DNA from: CBDUXT01 sp965371245
GTDB taxonomy: Bacteria > Planctomycetota > Phycisphaerae > UBA1845
Direction: 5' to 3'
Assembly (NCBI GenBank): GCA_965371245.1
Contig: CBDUXT010000022.1
Coordinates: forward strand, 1 to 64,000
Length of the DNA: 64,000 nucleotides
Every line of letters starts with the position of its first letter. The first letter of the stretch is position 1. The notes below the pieces were generated by a model. The model did no database searches. It was not told the origin of the DNA and saw nothing but the letters and a program-made list of their open reading frames with translations. The translations under genes were made by a program, and so were the position numbers. Shown here piece by piece: positions 1 to 9,042 of the stretch.

Positions 1-144
1 CTTGTAGCACAAAGAGTTTATATCGCCGCCTGACCCCGATAGGTTCACGGCGTTGGGTGGCATCCCAACGAAGCGGTTCGCAGGCTGGCGCCGGCGGCTC
101 TGACTCGGCTTTCCCGGTTCAGATGGCGACGGGGGGAACCTGGC

Positions 145-636
145 TCAAGGTTCGTCGCGCGTTTGGTGGAGAACCCCGGAGTCGAAGGGAGCATTCGTCA
201 TTGCGGACGGTGCGAAGCGGAAGTAGTCGGCCCCGTTGCGTCGTCCGGCCGAGAAAAACATCCCGCCGCAGAAGACATTGATGATCGTTTGAAAGGCGCC
301 GCCCCCATCGACAAGCATGAGCACGCCGGTGAGGATGAGAAGCGCGCCGATCGAGATCGAAACGACCGCATCGACCATCAGGATCGTTCGGTGGCCGACC
401 AACGAACCGACCGTGATGACGGCCATCGCCACGCCGCCGATGCGCAGCGTGTAGACGAACACCAAGTTCGCCCAGCCGAACAGATCGGTCGGGTCGGGCA
501 TGCCCAGGCCGAAGAACCCGAAGTAAATCAGCAAAGCCGCTGCCAGCGCGGCGGAACCGGCGTTTTGACGAACCCTAGCCGCGATCGTTTCGGGCGTTGC
601 GGTGGCTCTTGGCTCCTCTATGTCAGACCGATGCAT
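145..636 (-). CDS. Small multi-pass membrane protein, unknown function
   Basis: About 163 residues. After a polar N-terminus there are roughly four hydrophobic segments, including LIYFGFFGLGM, a segment around FVYTLRIGGVAMAVITVG, and one around ISIGALLILTGVLMLV. I recognise no catalytic motif and cannot name a family. The ORF is open further upstream, but the ATG at 636 (start MHRSDIEEP) has an AAGGA-type ribosome binding site just before it and gives a more sensible N-terminus. It lies 66 nt downstream of the universal stress protein gene on the same strand, so the two are probably cotranscribed. Membrane location is inferred from hydrophobicity only. Confidence 0.6.
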   Translation of the reverse strand: MHRSDIEEPRATATPETIAARVRQNAGSAALAAALLIYFGFFGLGMPDPTDLFGWANLVFVYTLRIGGVAMAVITVGSLVGHRTILMVDAVVSISIGALLILTGVLMLVDGGGAFQTIINVFCGGMFFSAGRRNGADYFRFAPSAMTNAPFDSGVLHQTRDEP

Positions 637-702
637 CGCCTTTCCTTGTCCGGCTCGGGATTCTTCGAGCACCATCCATCCGGCCCGCGCGACGACCGCG
701 GG

Positions 703-1176
703 CTACGGCATCACAAAACCGTGCTCCGAGTCGCGGATCGTGAGAACCGCGCAGGGCGCCTTGCGCACAACTTTTTCCGTCGTGCTTCCCAGCAACATGT
801 GGCTGAGGGCGCCGCGACCATGCGTACCCATGACGATCAGATCGATCTCGCTGGACCGGGCGTAGGCGATGATCTCCGCGAAGGGTCGCCCGAGCACCAC
901 CTGCACAACCGGCTCGTGCGTCAACGCCGTCAGGTGGTCGGCGCGAAACTGGTCCATGCGGGTACCGGCGAACTTGAGCAGATCCTCGGCCGGTGGACCG
1001 ACGGGAATGCTCTCGGGTCCCATAGCGCTCCAATATTGATAGGCCTCGTCAACAACGGTGAGGCAGTGGATCTGAGCGTCGAAGGCCTCGGCGAACGCCC
1101 GCGCGTGGCGAAGCGCCACCAGCGCAAGCTCGGAGAAATCGGTCGGGAACAGGATTCGATCGATCTTGATCGACAT
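703..1176 (-). CDS. Universal stress protein (UspA family)
   Basis: 157 residues, the normal single-domain Usp length. The N-terminus IDRILFPTDFSELALVALRHA is the typical first strand and helix. Near the C-terminus, MGTHGRGALSHMLLGSTTE is the ATP-binding G-x2-G-x9-G-S/T signature, followed by VVRKAPCAVLTIR, the usual last strand. This points to an ATP-binding Usp, a soluble stress-response protein; the specific stress cannot be read from sequence. The start is ATG at 1176 with a GAAGGA-like site upstream. It heads a probable two-gene unit with the membrane protein downstream. Confidence 0.9.
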   Translation of the reverse strand: MSIKIDRILFPTDFSELALVALRHARAFAEAFDAQIHCLTVVDEAYQYWSAMGPESIPVGPPAEDLLKFAGTRMDQFRADHLTALTHEPVVQVVLGRPFAEIIAYARSSEIDLIVMGTHGRGALSHMLLGSTTEKVVRKAPCAVLTIRDSEHGFVMP

Positions 1177-1207
1177 GAAGCCATCCTTCTCGGCTAGTCT
1201 ACGGTCA

Positions 1208-1447
1208 ACCTTGAATCCGCGGGCTTCGCTCGGTAGGTGGCCCGCCTCTTCAGAGTTGGGGGACTCGAATGGTCTTCGGATTCGCGTCCCCCACGGCTAA
1301 AGCCATGGGCCACCCAACCTGGTGTGTGCTGGACAGATTCCACCTGGATCGTAGAAGTGATGAGCGAGAGCGTCAAACGGGTGCATGACAGAATCAGCGT
1401 TGGGCGGTCTCCAGAGCACCGAGCGCAAGCCCGGTGACATACCGACG
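1208..1447. repeat. Dispersed repeat family R1 (copy A) plus decayed R5 fragment
   Basis: Between the Usp gene and lipA (1177-1628) there is no convincing gene. 1232-1320 is an imperfect palindrome whose ends read GGTGGCCC and GGGCCACC, with a core around CCCCCACGGCTAAAGCCATG. Related copies lie at 16359-16475, 58139-58280 and, inverted and partial, 59570-59660. The match to the 58.1-kb copy extends left to a shared CCTTGAATC at about 1209. 1390-1447 resembles the R5 repeat of 23.5 and 63.9 kb (shared GAGCGCAAGCCCGGTGAC-like core), but degenerate. Confidence 0.65.
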
Positions 1448-1628
1448 CCGGGGTCCGCAGCCTGGCGACTGCGGCTCTGAACCGTCGTACCGATCCCGCC
1501 GGATGTGTAACGGCCCCCATCAAACCGGCAGGGTGCCACGCACCGCCCGGGCGGCTATAATCGCGGGTTCAAAGATGCGACCCGGACGAGAAGAACCGGC
1601 GCGTCGGCTGCGCACTGAGGAGCCTTGG

Positions 1629-2561
1629 TTGAACCTGACCGTACTGCCATCGTCGTCACGACGACCGGGGCGGCGCTTGCCCCCGTGGCTGAAGCGTCCA
1701 CTGCCGTCGGGGGACTTCGCGCATACCCATCGCGTAGTGGCGGAGAGCGGGGTGGCCACCGTGTGCGAGGAGGCCCGATGCCCGAACCTGTCGGAGTGCT
1801 GGTCGAAACGTCACGCGACGTTCATGATTCTGGGCGACAAGTGTACGCGGCGGTGCCACTACTGTGCCGTGGCGACGGCCCGCCCGGAGCCGCCGGCGCC
1901 CGACGAGCCCGACCGGCTTTCAGAGGCGGTCGCCAAGCTCGACCTGCTGCACGTGGTGCTCACCGCCGTCGCGCGGGACGACTTGGCCGACGAAGGCGCG
2001 GAGCACTTCGCACGGTGCGTCGAAGCCATTCACGCGCGATCGCCCAAGACCACGGTCGAGGTTCTCCCGGCCGACTTTCACGCCCGGCGCGAGTGCATCC
2101 AGGTTCTCTGTGAAGCCGCCCCGGAGCTGTTCAACCACAACCTCGAGATGGTCGAGCGGTTGACGCCAGCCATTCGTCCGCAGGGAAGATATCACCGCTC
2201 GCTCGACGTGCTGCGGATCGTCAAGGAGATCGCCCCGCGGATGATTACGAAGTCCGGAATCATGGTCGGGCTGGGCGAGACCACCGAAGAGCTTCACCGC
2301 ACGATGGCGGATCTTCGAGCGGTTGGTTGCGATGCGCTGACGATCGGGCAGTATCTTCAGCCGACGCTTACCGACCATGCGGCCGTGGCCAAGTTCTATA
2401 CGCCGGAGGAGTTCGACGGGTTGGGCGAGGTTGGCCGGGGCATGGGGTTTCTCAGCGTCTCATCGGGACCGTTCGTCCGCTCCAGCTATAACGCGGCCGA
2501 GGTCTTCGCGGAGAGCCGCCGACGGCTGGGGCGCGCCGAACCCGATTCGTCCGTACGTTAG
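1629..2561 (+). CDS. lipA: Lipoyl synthase (radical SAM)
   Basis: Inserts two sulfurs into protein-bound octanoyl groups to make lipoyl cofactors for 2-oxoacid dehydrogenases and glycine cleavage. All family hallmarks are visible: the auxiliary-cluster motif CEEARCPNLSEC, the radical SAM motif CTRRCHYC, and the C-terminal RSSY motif (FVRSSYNA). The frame is open upstream to 1434, but that part is low-complexity Arg/Pro. I prefer TTG at 1629, with GAGGAG about seven bases before it, giving 310 residues, normal for LipA. An ATG at 1575 is the alternative. No lipB is adjacent. Cytoplasmic. Confidence 0.95.
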   Translation: MNLTVLPSSSRRPGRRLPPWLKRPLPSGDFAHTHRVVAESGVATVCEEARCPNLSECWSKRHATFMILGDKCTRRCHYCAVATARPEPPAPDEPDRLSEAVAKLDLLHVVLTAVARDDLADEGAEHFARCVEAIHARSPKTTVEVLPADFHARRECIQVLCEAAPELFNHNLEMVERLTPAIRPQGRYHRSLDVLRIVKEIAPRMITKSGIMVGLGETTEELHRTMADLRAVGCDALTIGQYLQPTLTDHAAVAKFYTPEEFDGLGEVGRGMGFLSVSSGPFVRSSYNAAEVFAESRRRLGRAEPDSSVR

Positions 2562-2654
2562 CAGCCAGTTTAAGCAGTGTGGCACCCGTCCCTTCGTCGG
2601 TCGCAAGGGTGGGATCCTTCACGAAAACACAAAGCCCTCTGAGGATCATCGAGC

Positions 2655-3362
2655 GTGCCCATACCCGAGTCACTTGTCGAAAACCTTCGCGGTCGATTCC
2701 TGGTGCTTGATGGTCCGGACGGGGCCGGCAAGTCCACGCAGCGCGAGATGTTAAGCGACGCCCTGACGACCGCCGGCGTCGAGGTCGTGTCCTGCCGGGA
2801 TCCGGGCGGTACGATCGTCGGCGATCGCATCCGATCGGTCCTTCTGGACCATGATCTGCGTGAGATGGATGTCAACTGCGAGACACTGTTGTTCATGGCG
2901 TCGCGCGCGCAGCTCATCGCCGAAGTGATCCGCCCCGCCCTCGAGGCACACAAGACCGTGCTGTGTGATCGATTCGTCACCTCGACCTGTGCCTATCAGG
3001 GGGCGGCCGGTTACGACCCGAAGCGCGTGGTTGATCTGGCCGGCTACGCCATCGGCGACCGTTGGCCGGACCTAACACTTGTCTTCGATGTCGATGTGGT
3101 CGAGGGATTCGACCGCATCGGCCGAAAAGCGAAACACGCGGGCAAGAACCGGCAGCGGTTCGCCGGCGAGGGGTCGCTTTTCGGTGACAGTCAGCCGGAC
3201 GCGATGGAGGCTCGGTCGATGGAGTTTCATCGCAAGGTTCGGACCATGTTTCTGGCGGTCGCGGACTATTATCCGCGCCCGGTGCTAGTGGTGGACGGGC
3301 GCGGCGATCCGGCGGCGGTTCACGTGCAGGTGTTGGAGGCGCTAACGAGTGTCACTCTCTGA
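2655..3362 (+). CDS. tmk: Thymidylate kinase
   Basis: Phosphorylates dTMP to dTDP with ATP. The P-loop GPDGAGKST is near residue 19-27, the DR(Y/F) motif is in DRFVTSTCAYQG, and a basic LID-like stretch RIGRKAKHAGKNRQRF follows. 235 residues, slightly longer than the common ~210. The start is GTG at 2655. The 3' end overlaps the start of holB by 14 nt, the widespread tmk-holB arrangement, so translation is probably coupled. Confidence 0.93.
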   Translation: MPIPESLVENLRGRFLVLDGPDGAGKSTQREMLSDALTTAGVEVVSCRDPGGTIVGDRIRSVLLDHDLREMDVNCETLLFMASRAQLIAEVIRPALEAHKTVLCDRFVTSTCAYQGAAGYDPKRVVDLAGYAIGDRWPDLTLVFDVDVVEGFDRIGRKAKHAGKNRQRFAGEGSLFGDSQPDAMEARSMEFHRKVRTMFLAVADYYPRPVLVVDGRGDPAAVHVQVLEALTSVTL

Positions 3363-4518
3363 GGTCGAACATCAAGGCCATGCCCAGTCGCTGATCCAGC
3401 GGGCGTTCGCGGCCGACCGCGTTCCGCATGCCTATCTGTTTCATGGCCCGGACGGCGTGGGCAAGGAGAAGCTCGCCGTCGGGCTGGCCCAGCTCTTGCT
3501 GTGTCCGACGCCGGTTGATGAGCCGGTGGACGCCCAACGGGTTGGCGTGGAACGGCTTCGCATGGGCTGCGGCTCGTGCGGGGAATGCCGCTTGGCCGTG
3601 GCCGGCACGCACCCCGACCTTCATCTGATCTACCGCCAGCTCTCGCGCGACCATCCAGACGCGGTCGTACGGAAACGAAAGGCGCTGACCATCGGCGTGG
3701 ACGTGCTGCGTCACTTCGTCATCGACAAGACGGGGCTTACACCGATACACGGGCGGGCCAAGATGTTCATCATCCGCGAGGCGGACCGCATCACGCCCCA
3801 GGCACAGAACGCGCTGCTCAAGACGTTGGAGGAGCCGCCCGGAGCGACGGTGCTGATTCTCCTGGTGGGCGCGCTGGATCGAATGCTTCCGACGACGCAA
3901 TCACGCTGCCAGGTCGTTCGCTTCGACGCACTGCCGACGTCGTTTGTCGCCGAGCGGCTGGCCACGCTTGTTCCCAGTGCCGACGCCGAGGCAGTCGCGT
4001 GGTACGCCCGCTGTGCCGAGGGCAGCCTGGGGCGCGGCGTTGAGTTCGCCCGGGACGATCTGTATGCGATGAACGCTCGCCTCGTTCCGGGCTTCGTCTT
4101 TCTGTGCGGCGGCGACACCGGCCTGCGAAACGATAAGGTGGTCAAGAGCTGGACGGATGAATCGAAGGCGCTCGGCGACTGTTTCCGCAAGCGCGACGCG
4201 GAGATCACGAACACCGAGGCCGGGCGGTGCGGGCTCAAGGCGATCTTTCAAGCGGCCGCTCGGTGGTACGGCGATGTCCTGCGCGTGTCCGCCGGCGAGG
4301 CGGCACAGACCGTAAACCAGACCTTTGTGGATCAGATTCGACGCATCGCCAAGCCTGCGGCGGGCGCCGGGTTCGAGCCGTCGAAGGCGATCGAGGCCGT
4401 CAATCGGCTCGCCCAAGCGGAGTGGCAGCTCGACCGGAACGTCTACGTTCCATTATGCCTCGGCGCGTTGGTGGACGACTTGGCAAGAATGGGCCGGCGC
4501 GCACTTGCCGCGACGTAA
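3349..4518 (+). CDS. holB: DNA polymerase III delta' subunit
   Basis: Clamp-loader AAA+ subunit. The N-terminus has the Walker A-like FHGPDGVGKEKLA, a zinc-module cysteine set (LLLC, then CGSCGEC and a conserved GTHPD), QAQNALLKTLEEPP, and the SRC motif as TTQSRCQVVRF. 389 residues, at the long end for delta'. The start is GTG at 3349 inside the end of tmk. An insert between the zinc module and the HFVIDKTG region (RDHPDAVVRKRKALTIGVDV) resembles other planctomycete-type delta' proteins as far as I recall. The C-terminal collar region is only weakly recognisable. Confidence 0.88.
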   Translation: MSLSEVEHQGHAQSLIQRAFAADRVPHAYLFHGPDGVGKEKLAVGLAQLLLCPTPVDEPVDAQRVGVERLRMGCGSCGECRLAVAGTHPDLHLIYRQLSRDHPDAVVRKRKALTIGVDVLRHFVIDKTGLTPIHGRAKMFIIREADRITPQAQNALLKTLEEPPGATVLILLVGALDRMLPTTQSRCQVVRFDALPTSFVAERLATLVPSADAEAVAWYARCAEGSLGRGVEFARDDLYAMNARLVPGFVFLCGGDTGLRNDKVVKSWTDESKALGDCFRKRDAEITNTEAGRCGLKAIFQAAARWYGDVLRVSAGEAAQTVNQTFVDQIRRIAKPAAGAGFEPSKAIEAVNRLAQAEWQLDRNVYVPLCLGALVDDLARMGRRALAAT

Positions 4519-4589
4519 GGCCCGACGACTCGCCGGCCGGTGCGTCACCCAGGCATCGAAGGGCGCCATGCTCACGCTTGCGTGAGTGG

Positions 4590-4648
4590 GTAGGGCGGGC
4601 TATTGCCCGCCTTCTGGGAGTCGAGCGGCGGGCAATAGCCCGCCCTAC
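4590..4648. repeat. R3 inverted repeat, perfect 22-bp arms
   Basis: Left arm 4590-4611 (GTAGGGCGGGCTATTGCCCG + CC) and right arm 4627-4648 are exact reverse complements, separated by 15 nt. Each arm is itself partly palindromic (GGGCTATTGCCC). A second, diverged copy lies at 59752-59810. Located just after holB, it could fold in the mRNA and act as a terminator or stabilising hairpin, but its recurrence argues for a mobile palindromic repeat. Confidence 0.8.
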
Positions 4649-4685
4649 TTTCTGAAGCGTGGAGCGCGCTTTTGACGCAAGTCGT

Positions 4686-4794
4686 GTAGGTCGGGTCATC
4701 GACCCGGCATTTCTTGACTGCCATCGCGATGGCATAATTGGTACACAGCCACAGGATCACGCTTGCAACGTGCCGGGTCGATGACCCGGCCTAC
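4686..4794. repeat. R4 inverted repeat with internal 16-bp palindrome (MITE-like)
   Basis: Arms 4686-4709 and 4771-4794 match as inverted repeats in 23 of 24 positions (core GTCGGGTCATCGACCCGGCA). The 61-nt centre contains the perfect palindrome TGCCATCGCGATGGCA at 4719-4734. It sits directly behind R3 and ends a few bases before the stop codon of the convergent methyltransferase gene. There is no coding capacity. The structure looks like a small non-autonomous palindromic element; no target-site duplication is obvious. Confidence 0.7.
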
Positions 4795-4798
4795 GGCA

Positions 4799-5743
4799 CT
4801 ACGAACGCAGGCTCAGCTGGTAGGTAAAAAAGGACGTGACGCACTCTCCCAGCAGCGGCACAGGCAACAGAGCGCGTGTGGCCCGGCGAACGGTCGATCC
4901 GCTGAACCCGAACCTACGGCGACAGGAAATCTCCAACCCGGCGGCACGAACGATGCGCTCGAAGCGCCGCCGCGTCAGCCGGTTCAAGAAGGGATAGAAG
5001 CTTCGCGTGCCGCGCCACTTGTTGGGCTTCTTTTTCCCGGTCGCCGGATCGATGTCCCACTTCCGCGGTACGTAGTCCCGGGCGTCGTAGAGATCGGCAC
5101 AGGCCGAAAACATCACCCGCTCGGGTACTAACAGATGAATCCACGGCAGCGGGATGAGGGATTCCAAGTGATGCCCATAGGGACCACGCCACGGCGACCA
5201 CCAGATCCACACCGCCCCACCCGGTCGCAGGACGCGCTGCCACTCAGAGGCGACGGAGGCCATGTCCGGTATGTGCTCGACGACATCGAAACAGCAGATG
5301 AGATCGATGCTGCAAGTCGCAAGCGGGATTTCCTCGTGCGCCTCGTTGCAGATGAACGTCGCTTGGCCCGCGGCGGTCGCCTGACGGATCGCGTCCGCTG
5401 ATTTATCGAGGCCGCACAGGCTGCGGGGCTGACAGTCGCCAAGCAGTGTACATAGCTCCCCCGTTCCGCAACCAAAGTCGAGCACGTCCCGGCCCGCGAT
5501 CCGGGCGACGTCGAACCGCTCGTGGAGCTGCCCGCGGAGTTCGCGCATCCGCCATGCGCGATAGACCTGCTCGCCCGTCGTTCGCTTCAGGTCGCTGTCG
5601 GTATGAACGACCGAGCGCCGCTGGGCGAGCCGCGCCGCGTGGTAGAGCGCCCTCGCCGTCCACGAACCACCCGCAACCGGTGACGTCCGAACCGTCGTGT
5701 CGGGCATCTGAGAAGTAACCAGGGTTGTCGGGCTTGCGGGCAT
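4799..5743 (-). CDS. Class I SAM-dependent methyltransferase
   Basis: 314 residues. The SAM-binding motif I is VLDFGCGTGELC around residue 85-95, then CGLDKSADAI (motif II), DLICCFDVVEHIPD (post-motif) and LRPGGAVWIWWS. The C-terminal half is aromatic and basic (SPWRGPYGHHLESLIPLPWIHLL, later NKWRGTRSFYPFLNRLTRRRFE), typical of methyltransferases found in polysaccharide loci. Transcribed away from the adjacent glycosyltransferase genes, with a short shared upstream region at 5744-6020. A role in modifying a surface sugar is inferred from location only; the substrate is unknown. Confidence 0.8.
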   Translation of the reverse strand: MPASPTTLVTSQMPDTTVRTSPVAGGSWTARALYHAARLAQRRSVVHTDSDLKRTTGEQVYRAWRMRELRGQLHERFDVARIAGRDVLDFGCGTGELCTLLGDCQPRSLCGLDKSADAIRQATAAGQATFICNEAHEEIPLATCSIDLICCFDVVEHIPDMASVASEWQRVLRPGGAVWIWWSPWRGPYGHHLESLIPLPWIHLLVPERVMFSACADLYDARDYVPRKWDIDPATGKKKPNKWRGTRSFYPFLNRLTRRRFERIVRAAGLEISCRRRFGFSGSTVRRATRALLPVPLLGECVTSFFTYQLSLRS

Positions 5744-6020
5744 CGAACCTCGTAGCGAACCATCGGCGTCTTGACCGGAAGGAATATCGGTCCCTCAAAC
5801 GATGGACTCGATGATCGCGAGCGTGTTCTGCGGGACGACGCTGCACCCACGAAAGGTGGATCGTTCGCCGACTACAGGGTTTCCAGGCGTGTTTCTCACC
5901 CCGCGACCGGCGGTGTCCGATAAGCGCGCTGACGGTGAGTGCTGGTTTCGCCATCGGACGCTCCGCGCGCGTGCCCCGGACGAACCCGTCCCGTCGCGCG
6001 ATGCCCAAGGCCTGGAACGC

Positions 6021-7664
6021 ATGACCAACGATCGTCGAGATTCTGAACCGCGGAGCCGCCGGCGTGAGATCGCCGTCATCGCGCTGGTGCTCATCAGCAC
6101 AGCGCTGGTGTTGGGCAAGGACATCACCGTGGGCGGGCTGCGTCACGGCGACTCGGCCGCCCACGCGATGGACGGGGTGTTGATTCACGACTGGCTCGCG
6201 TCGGGACCGGCGGCCTGGGTAGAACCGATGGCGTTCGCCCGGGCACAATACGCCCACTATCCGACGTTGGGCATCGGACGGCACTATCCACCCGGCTTCG
6301 CGATGGTCGAGGCCGGTTTTTTCGCGATGTTTGGCGTCTCCCCGGTCTCGGCACGACTGTGTGTGCTCTTCTTCGGTTTGGTCGCGGCGACCGGGATCTA
6401 TACCTACGTACGACCCTTGCGCGGTCGTACGGCCGCTGCCTTCGCGGCGATCGCCCTGGTGGCCATGCCGGCGACGACCCAGTGGGGTCGCCAGGTCATG
6501 CTCGAACTTCCAACGATGGCCGTGCTAACCTGGGCGGCCGTCGCATTTCGCCGCTATCTGGATCGACCCACGATCGGCCGCCTCGCGGTCGCTCTGCTCA
6601 TCGCCCTGACCACCGTGCTCTTCAAGCAACCGGGCGTATTCCTTGTTGGTGCTATTGCGGTGACGCTCTTGATCGCCGGCATCACCAAAGCCGCCCCGCT
6701 TCGGCACAGCGCCCTGGCGTTGGCAATCGCGCTGGCCGCCGTCGTCGGCGTCGCGCTGTCGCTGGACGGGCATGGCGGGCAACTGCTCTCGGGTGACGCG
6801 ACGTTCCCCGAGCGATGGTCCTGGGCGGCGCTGTCGTTCTATCTTCGCCAGGTTCCCCGCGGCGTGGGACCGTGGTGCCTGGTGGCCGCCGGTGTGGGCG
6901 CACTCACGGGCGCTCGCCAACTCGGGCGGCACGGTGTCTTTCTGCTGGCCTGGTTCGCCACGTGTTACGTCATGCTGTCGATCGCGGACTACAAGAACCC
7001 TCGTTTCCTCTACCTGGGGTTCTTCCCGTTCGCGGTGGCGGCGGGCGTGGGTGCGGCCTACGTGCTGACGCGAATCCGTTCGGTCAACCTGCGCCGGGCC
7101 ACGGCTGCCGTGTGTTGGGCGACGTGCTGCATGCTGGCGACCATGGGCCCCGTTGAGGATCGCCCGGACTACGGCACGGTCGTGGTGGCAAGGCGCGATC
7201 ACATCATCGGACGGGCGGTGCTGTTCAGCGGGCTGCGCGACGGCGACTTCGTTTTCGCGGTGCGCCAGCATCTTCCATGGCGCAGCGCCGTGGTGATTCG
7301 AGGAAGCAAGCTTCTATACACGTGCAACGGTCGGGCGGACTTGGACTTCGTCTCGCACGTCGGCTCCGCCTCGGACATGCGCGCGCTGATGCGAAAGTTC
7401 GCCTTTCGCTCGGTGTTTCTCGAGACAAAGAGCGCGACCCCGCTTGAGGAAGACGCGCTGCTGCGGAACTACCTTGTACACGGAGGCGCCTATCGCTCCG
7501 TCGCCTCCTACGCCTTCAAGATGGCGGGCGGTCCCAGCTACCGCGATGCCACGCTGGAGGTCTACGAGCTCAACGTGCCCTTGGAACGGCAGGTCGAACA
7601 CGTCGATATCCTGATTCAAAGAGCAAAGCAAACGATCCGGGTCCGGCTGAAGGGATGGCTCTAA
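6021..7664 (+). CDS. GT39/ArnT-like integral membrane glycosyltransferase
   Basis: 547 residues from the ATG at 6021 (MTNDRRDSEP); the frame is open to 5802 but that stretch is not protein-like. It begins with a membrane segment around IAVIALVLISTALVLG. Acidic residues follow it in GLRHGDSAAHAMDG, and the loop GIGRHYPPGFAMVEAGFFAMFG matches the general GT-C/PMT layout of a first lumenal loop. Many hydrophobic helices follow (TGIYTYVRPL, IALTTVLFKQPGVFLVGAI). The C-terminal ~150 residues are soluble. Likely transfers sugar from a lipid-linked donor at the outer face of the inner membrane. Only 19 nt separate it from the next gene. Confidence 0.72.
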   Translation: MTNDRRDSEPRSRRREIAVIALVLISTALVLGKDITVGGLRHGDSAAHAMDGVLIHDWLASGPAAWVEPMAFARAQYAHYPTLGIGRHYPPGFAMVEAGFFAMFGVSPVSARLCVLFFGLVAATGIYTYVRPLRGRTAAAFAAIALVAMPATTQWGRQVMLELPTMAVLTWAAVAFRRYLDRPTIGRLAVALLIALTTVLFKQPGVFLVGAIAVTLLIAGITKAAPLRHSALALAIALAAVVGVALSLDGHGGQLLSGDATFPERWSWAALSFYLRQVPRGVGPWCLVAAGVGALTGARQLGRHGVFLLAWFATCYVMLSIADYKNPRFLYLGFFPFAVAAGVGAAYVLTRIRSVNLRRATAAVCWATCCMLATMGPVEDRPDYGTVVVARRDHIIGRAVLFSGLRDGDFVFAVRQHLPWRSAVVIRGSKLLYTCNGRADLDFVSHVGSASDMRALMRKFAFRSVFLETKSATPLEEDALLRNYLVHGGAYRSVASYAFKMAGGPSYRDATLEVYELNVPLERQVEHVDILIQRAKQTIRVRLKGWL

Positions 7665-7683
7665 GAGCCAAAGTGGAACACCG

Positions 7684-9042
7684 ATGTGGCCACATAAGAC
7701 CATGATGTATTTCGGGCTGTTCTGGGCGGCGTGCCTTCTGGCGCTCATCAACCCCATCTGGGGCGTCGTCAACTATCTCATGGCCTACCAGACCAACCCG
7801 ACCGACACTTGGTGGGGCATTCCGCTTGTCACCTTGGGCATGCGGTTTTCGATGCTGGCTGCCCTGTTCACGCTGGCGGGTTTCTTGACGGGCCGGAAGA
7901 ATGTTCCGAAATTTCGTCCGAACGTCTCCTATTGGGAGCTTGGCGTATTGCTTCTCGTGGCGATTGCGGCGTTGAACCTGCTCATCGGCTATGGGTACAC
8001 GAGCAGCGCCAAGTACGCCTTCGAGAAACTCTGGAAGATGCTCCTGTTCGTGCTGATTCTGGGACGCCTGGCGAGCACCCGCCGGAACTTTCAGTTGGTG
8101 ATCTGGGCGTTCGTCGCGGGAAGCCTCTACATCGGCCACGACGCCTACACCGCCTCGCCGTCGGCGTTTCGGCATGGACGGCTGAACCAGATCGGCGGGC
8201 CCGACTTCTCGACGACGTCGGGAACCGCCGCGCACCTCGCGGCCATGCTGCCCTTGATCGGCATGGCCTTTCTCACCGCGCGCCGCCTGTCGGGTCGAGC
8301 GTTGGCCGCGATCGCCGGTGCGTTCACGGTTAACGCGATCATCCTTTGCCGAACGCGCTCGGCGTTCCTCGGTCTGCTCTGTGGAGCGCTCGCGGCCGTC
8401 CTGTTCGCGCCGCGAGCACGCCGCTTTCGGATTCACCTGCTATTGGGCACCGGCATGCTCCTGGCATATTCGCTAACCGACGGGCACTTCTGGACACGGA
8501 TGGACACCTTGCGGCACAGCGAGGTGCTCGCCACAGATGCCGCGACCGTCAGCCGGACCGACATCTGGAAGGCGTCGAGACGCATCCTCAGGGACAAACC
8601 CCTCGGGATCGGCCCCGGCAACTTCCCGGCGGTCATCGGAACGTACAACCCGCGCTACAAACGGCGATCGACGCACAACACGCTGGTCGTGTGCTTCGTC
8701 GAACTCGGAGTCCAAGGCGGAATGCTGTTCCTGTGCATGGTGGGCGGCTCCTTCTGGTTCCTGTGGCGCGTGGCCGCGCTGGCCGACCGAACGAAGGCCC
8801 CACTCGAAACCCGCATCATGGCTTACGGAACACTCGTGGCCCTGGTGACGTACCTTGTATCCGGGTTGGGCACCGAACGTTTCTATTGTGAGTCGTTCTG
8901 GTGGATTCTCACGCTACCGTTGTGCCTACACCGGGTCGTCGTGCAGGAGGTGGCGGCATACGCCCCCGGGTGGGAACTTGAGGGCGCTGCGAACAACAAC
9001 GAACCCCATCCCGCGCTCGGTGGACCATGCTATGACATTTGA
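7684..9042 (+). CDS. O-antigen ligase/polymerase-like membrane protein (Wzy/WaaL type)
   Basis: 452 residues with about ten membrane helices. The large loop between the later helices contains SRTDIWKASRRILRDKPLGIGPGNFP and RRSTHNTLVVCFVELGVQGG, the usual Wzy_C pattern (G-x-G-x-x-x-F ... H-N ... L-x-E-x-G). This family joins or polymerises undecaprenyl-linked glycans at the periplasmic face. Follows the GT39-like gene by 19 nt and overlaps the next gene by 11 nt, so the three form one transcription unit. Ligase and polymerase cannot be separated by eye. Confidence 0.82.
   Translation: MWPHKTMMYFGLFWAACLLALINPIWGVVNYLMAYQTNPTDTWWGIPLVTLGMRFSMLAALFTLAGFLTGRKNVPKFRPNVSYWELGVLLLVAIAALNLLIGYGYTSSAKYAFEKLWKMLLFVLILGRLASTRRNFQLVIWAFVAGSLYIGHDAYTASPSAFRHGRLNQIGGPDFSTTSGTAAHLAAMLPLIGMAFLTARRLSGRALAAIAGAFTVNAIILCRTRSAFLGLLCGALAAVLFAPRARRFRIHLLLGTGMLLAYSLTDGHFWTRMDTLRHSEVLATDAATVSRTDIWKASRRILRDKPLGIGPGNFPAVIGTYNPRYKRRSTHNTLVVCFVELGVQGGMLFLCMVGGSFWFLWRVAALADRTKAPLETRIMAYGTLVALVTYLVSGLGTERFYCESFWWILTLPLCLHRVVVQEVAAYAPGWELEGAANNNEPHPALGGPCYDI

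Noticed and set aside
4590..4794. CRISPR array or insertion sequence
   Set aside because: There are only two paired inverted repeats, no regular direct repeats with spacers, and no transposase frame between or beside them.
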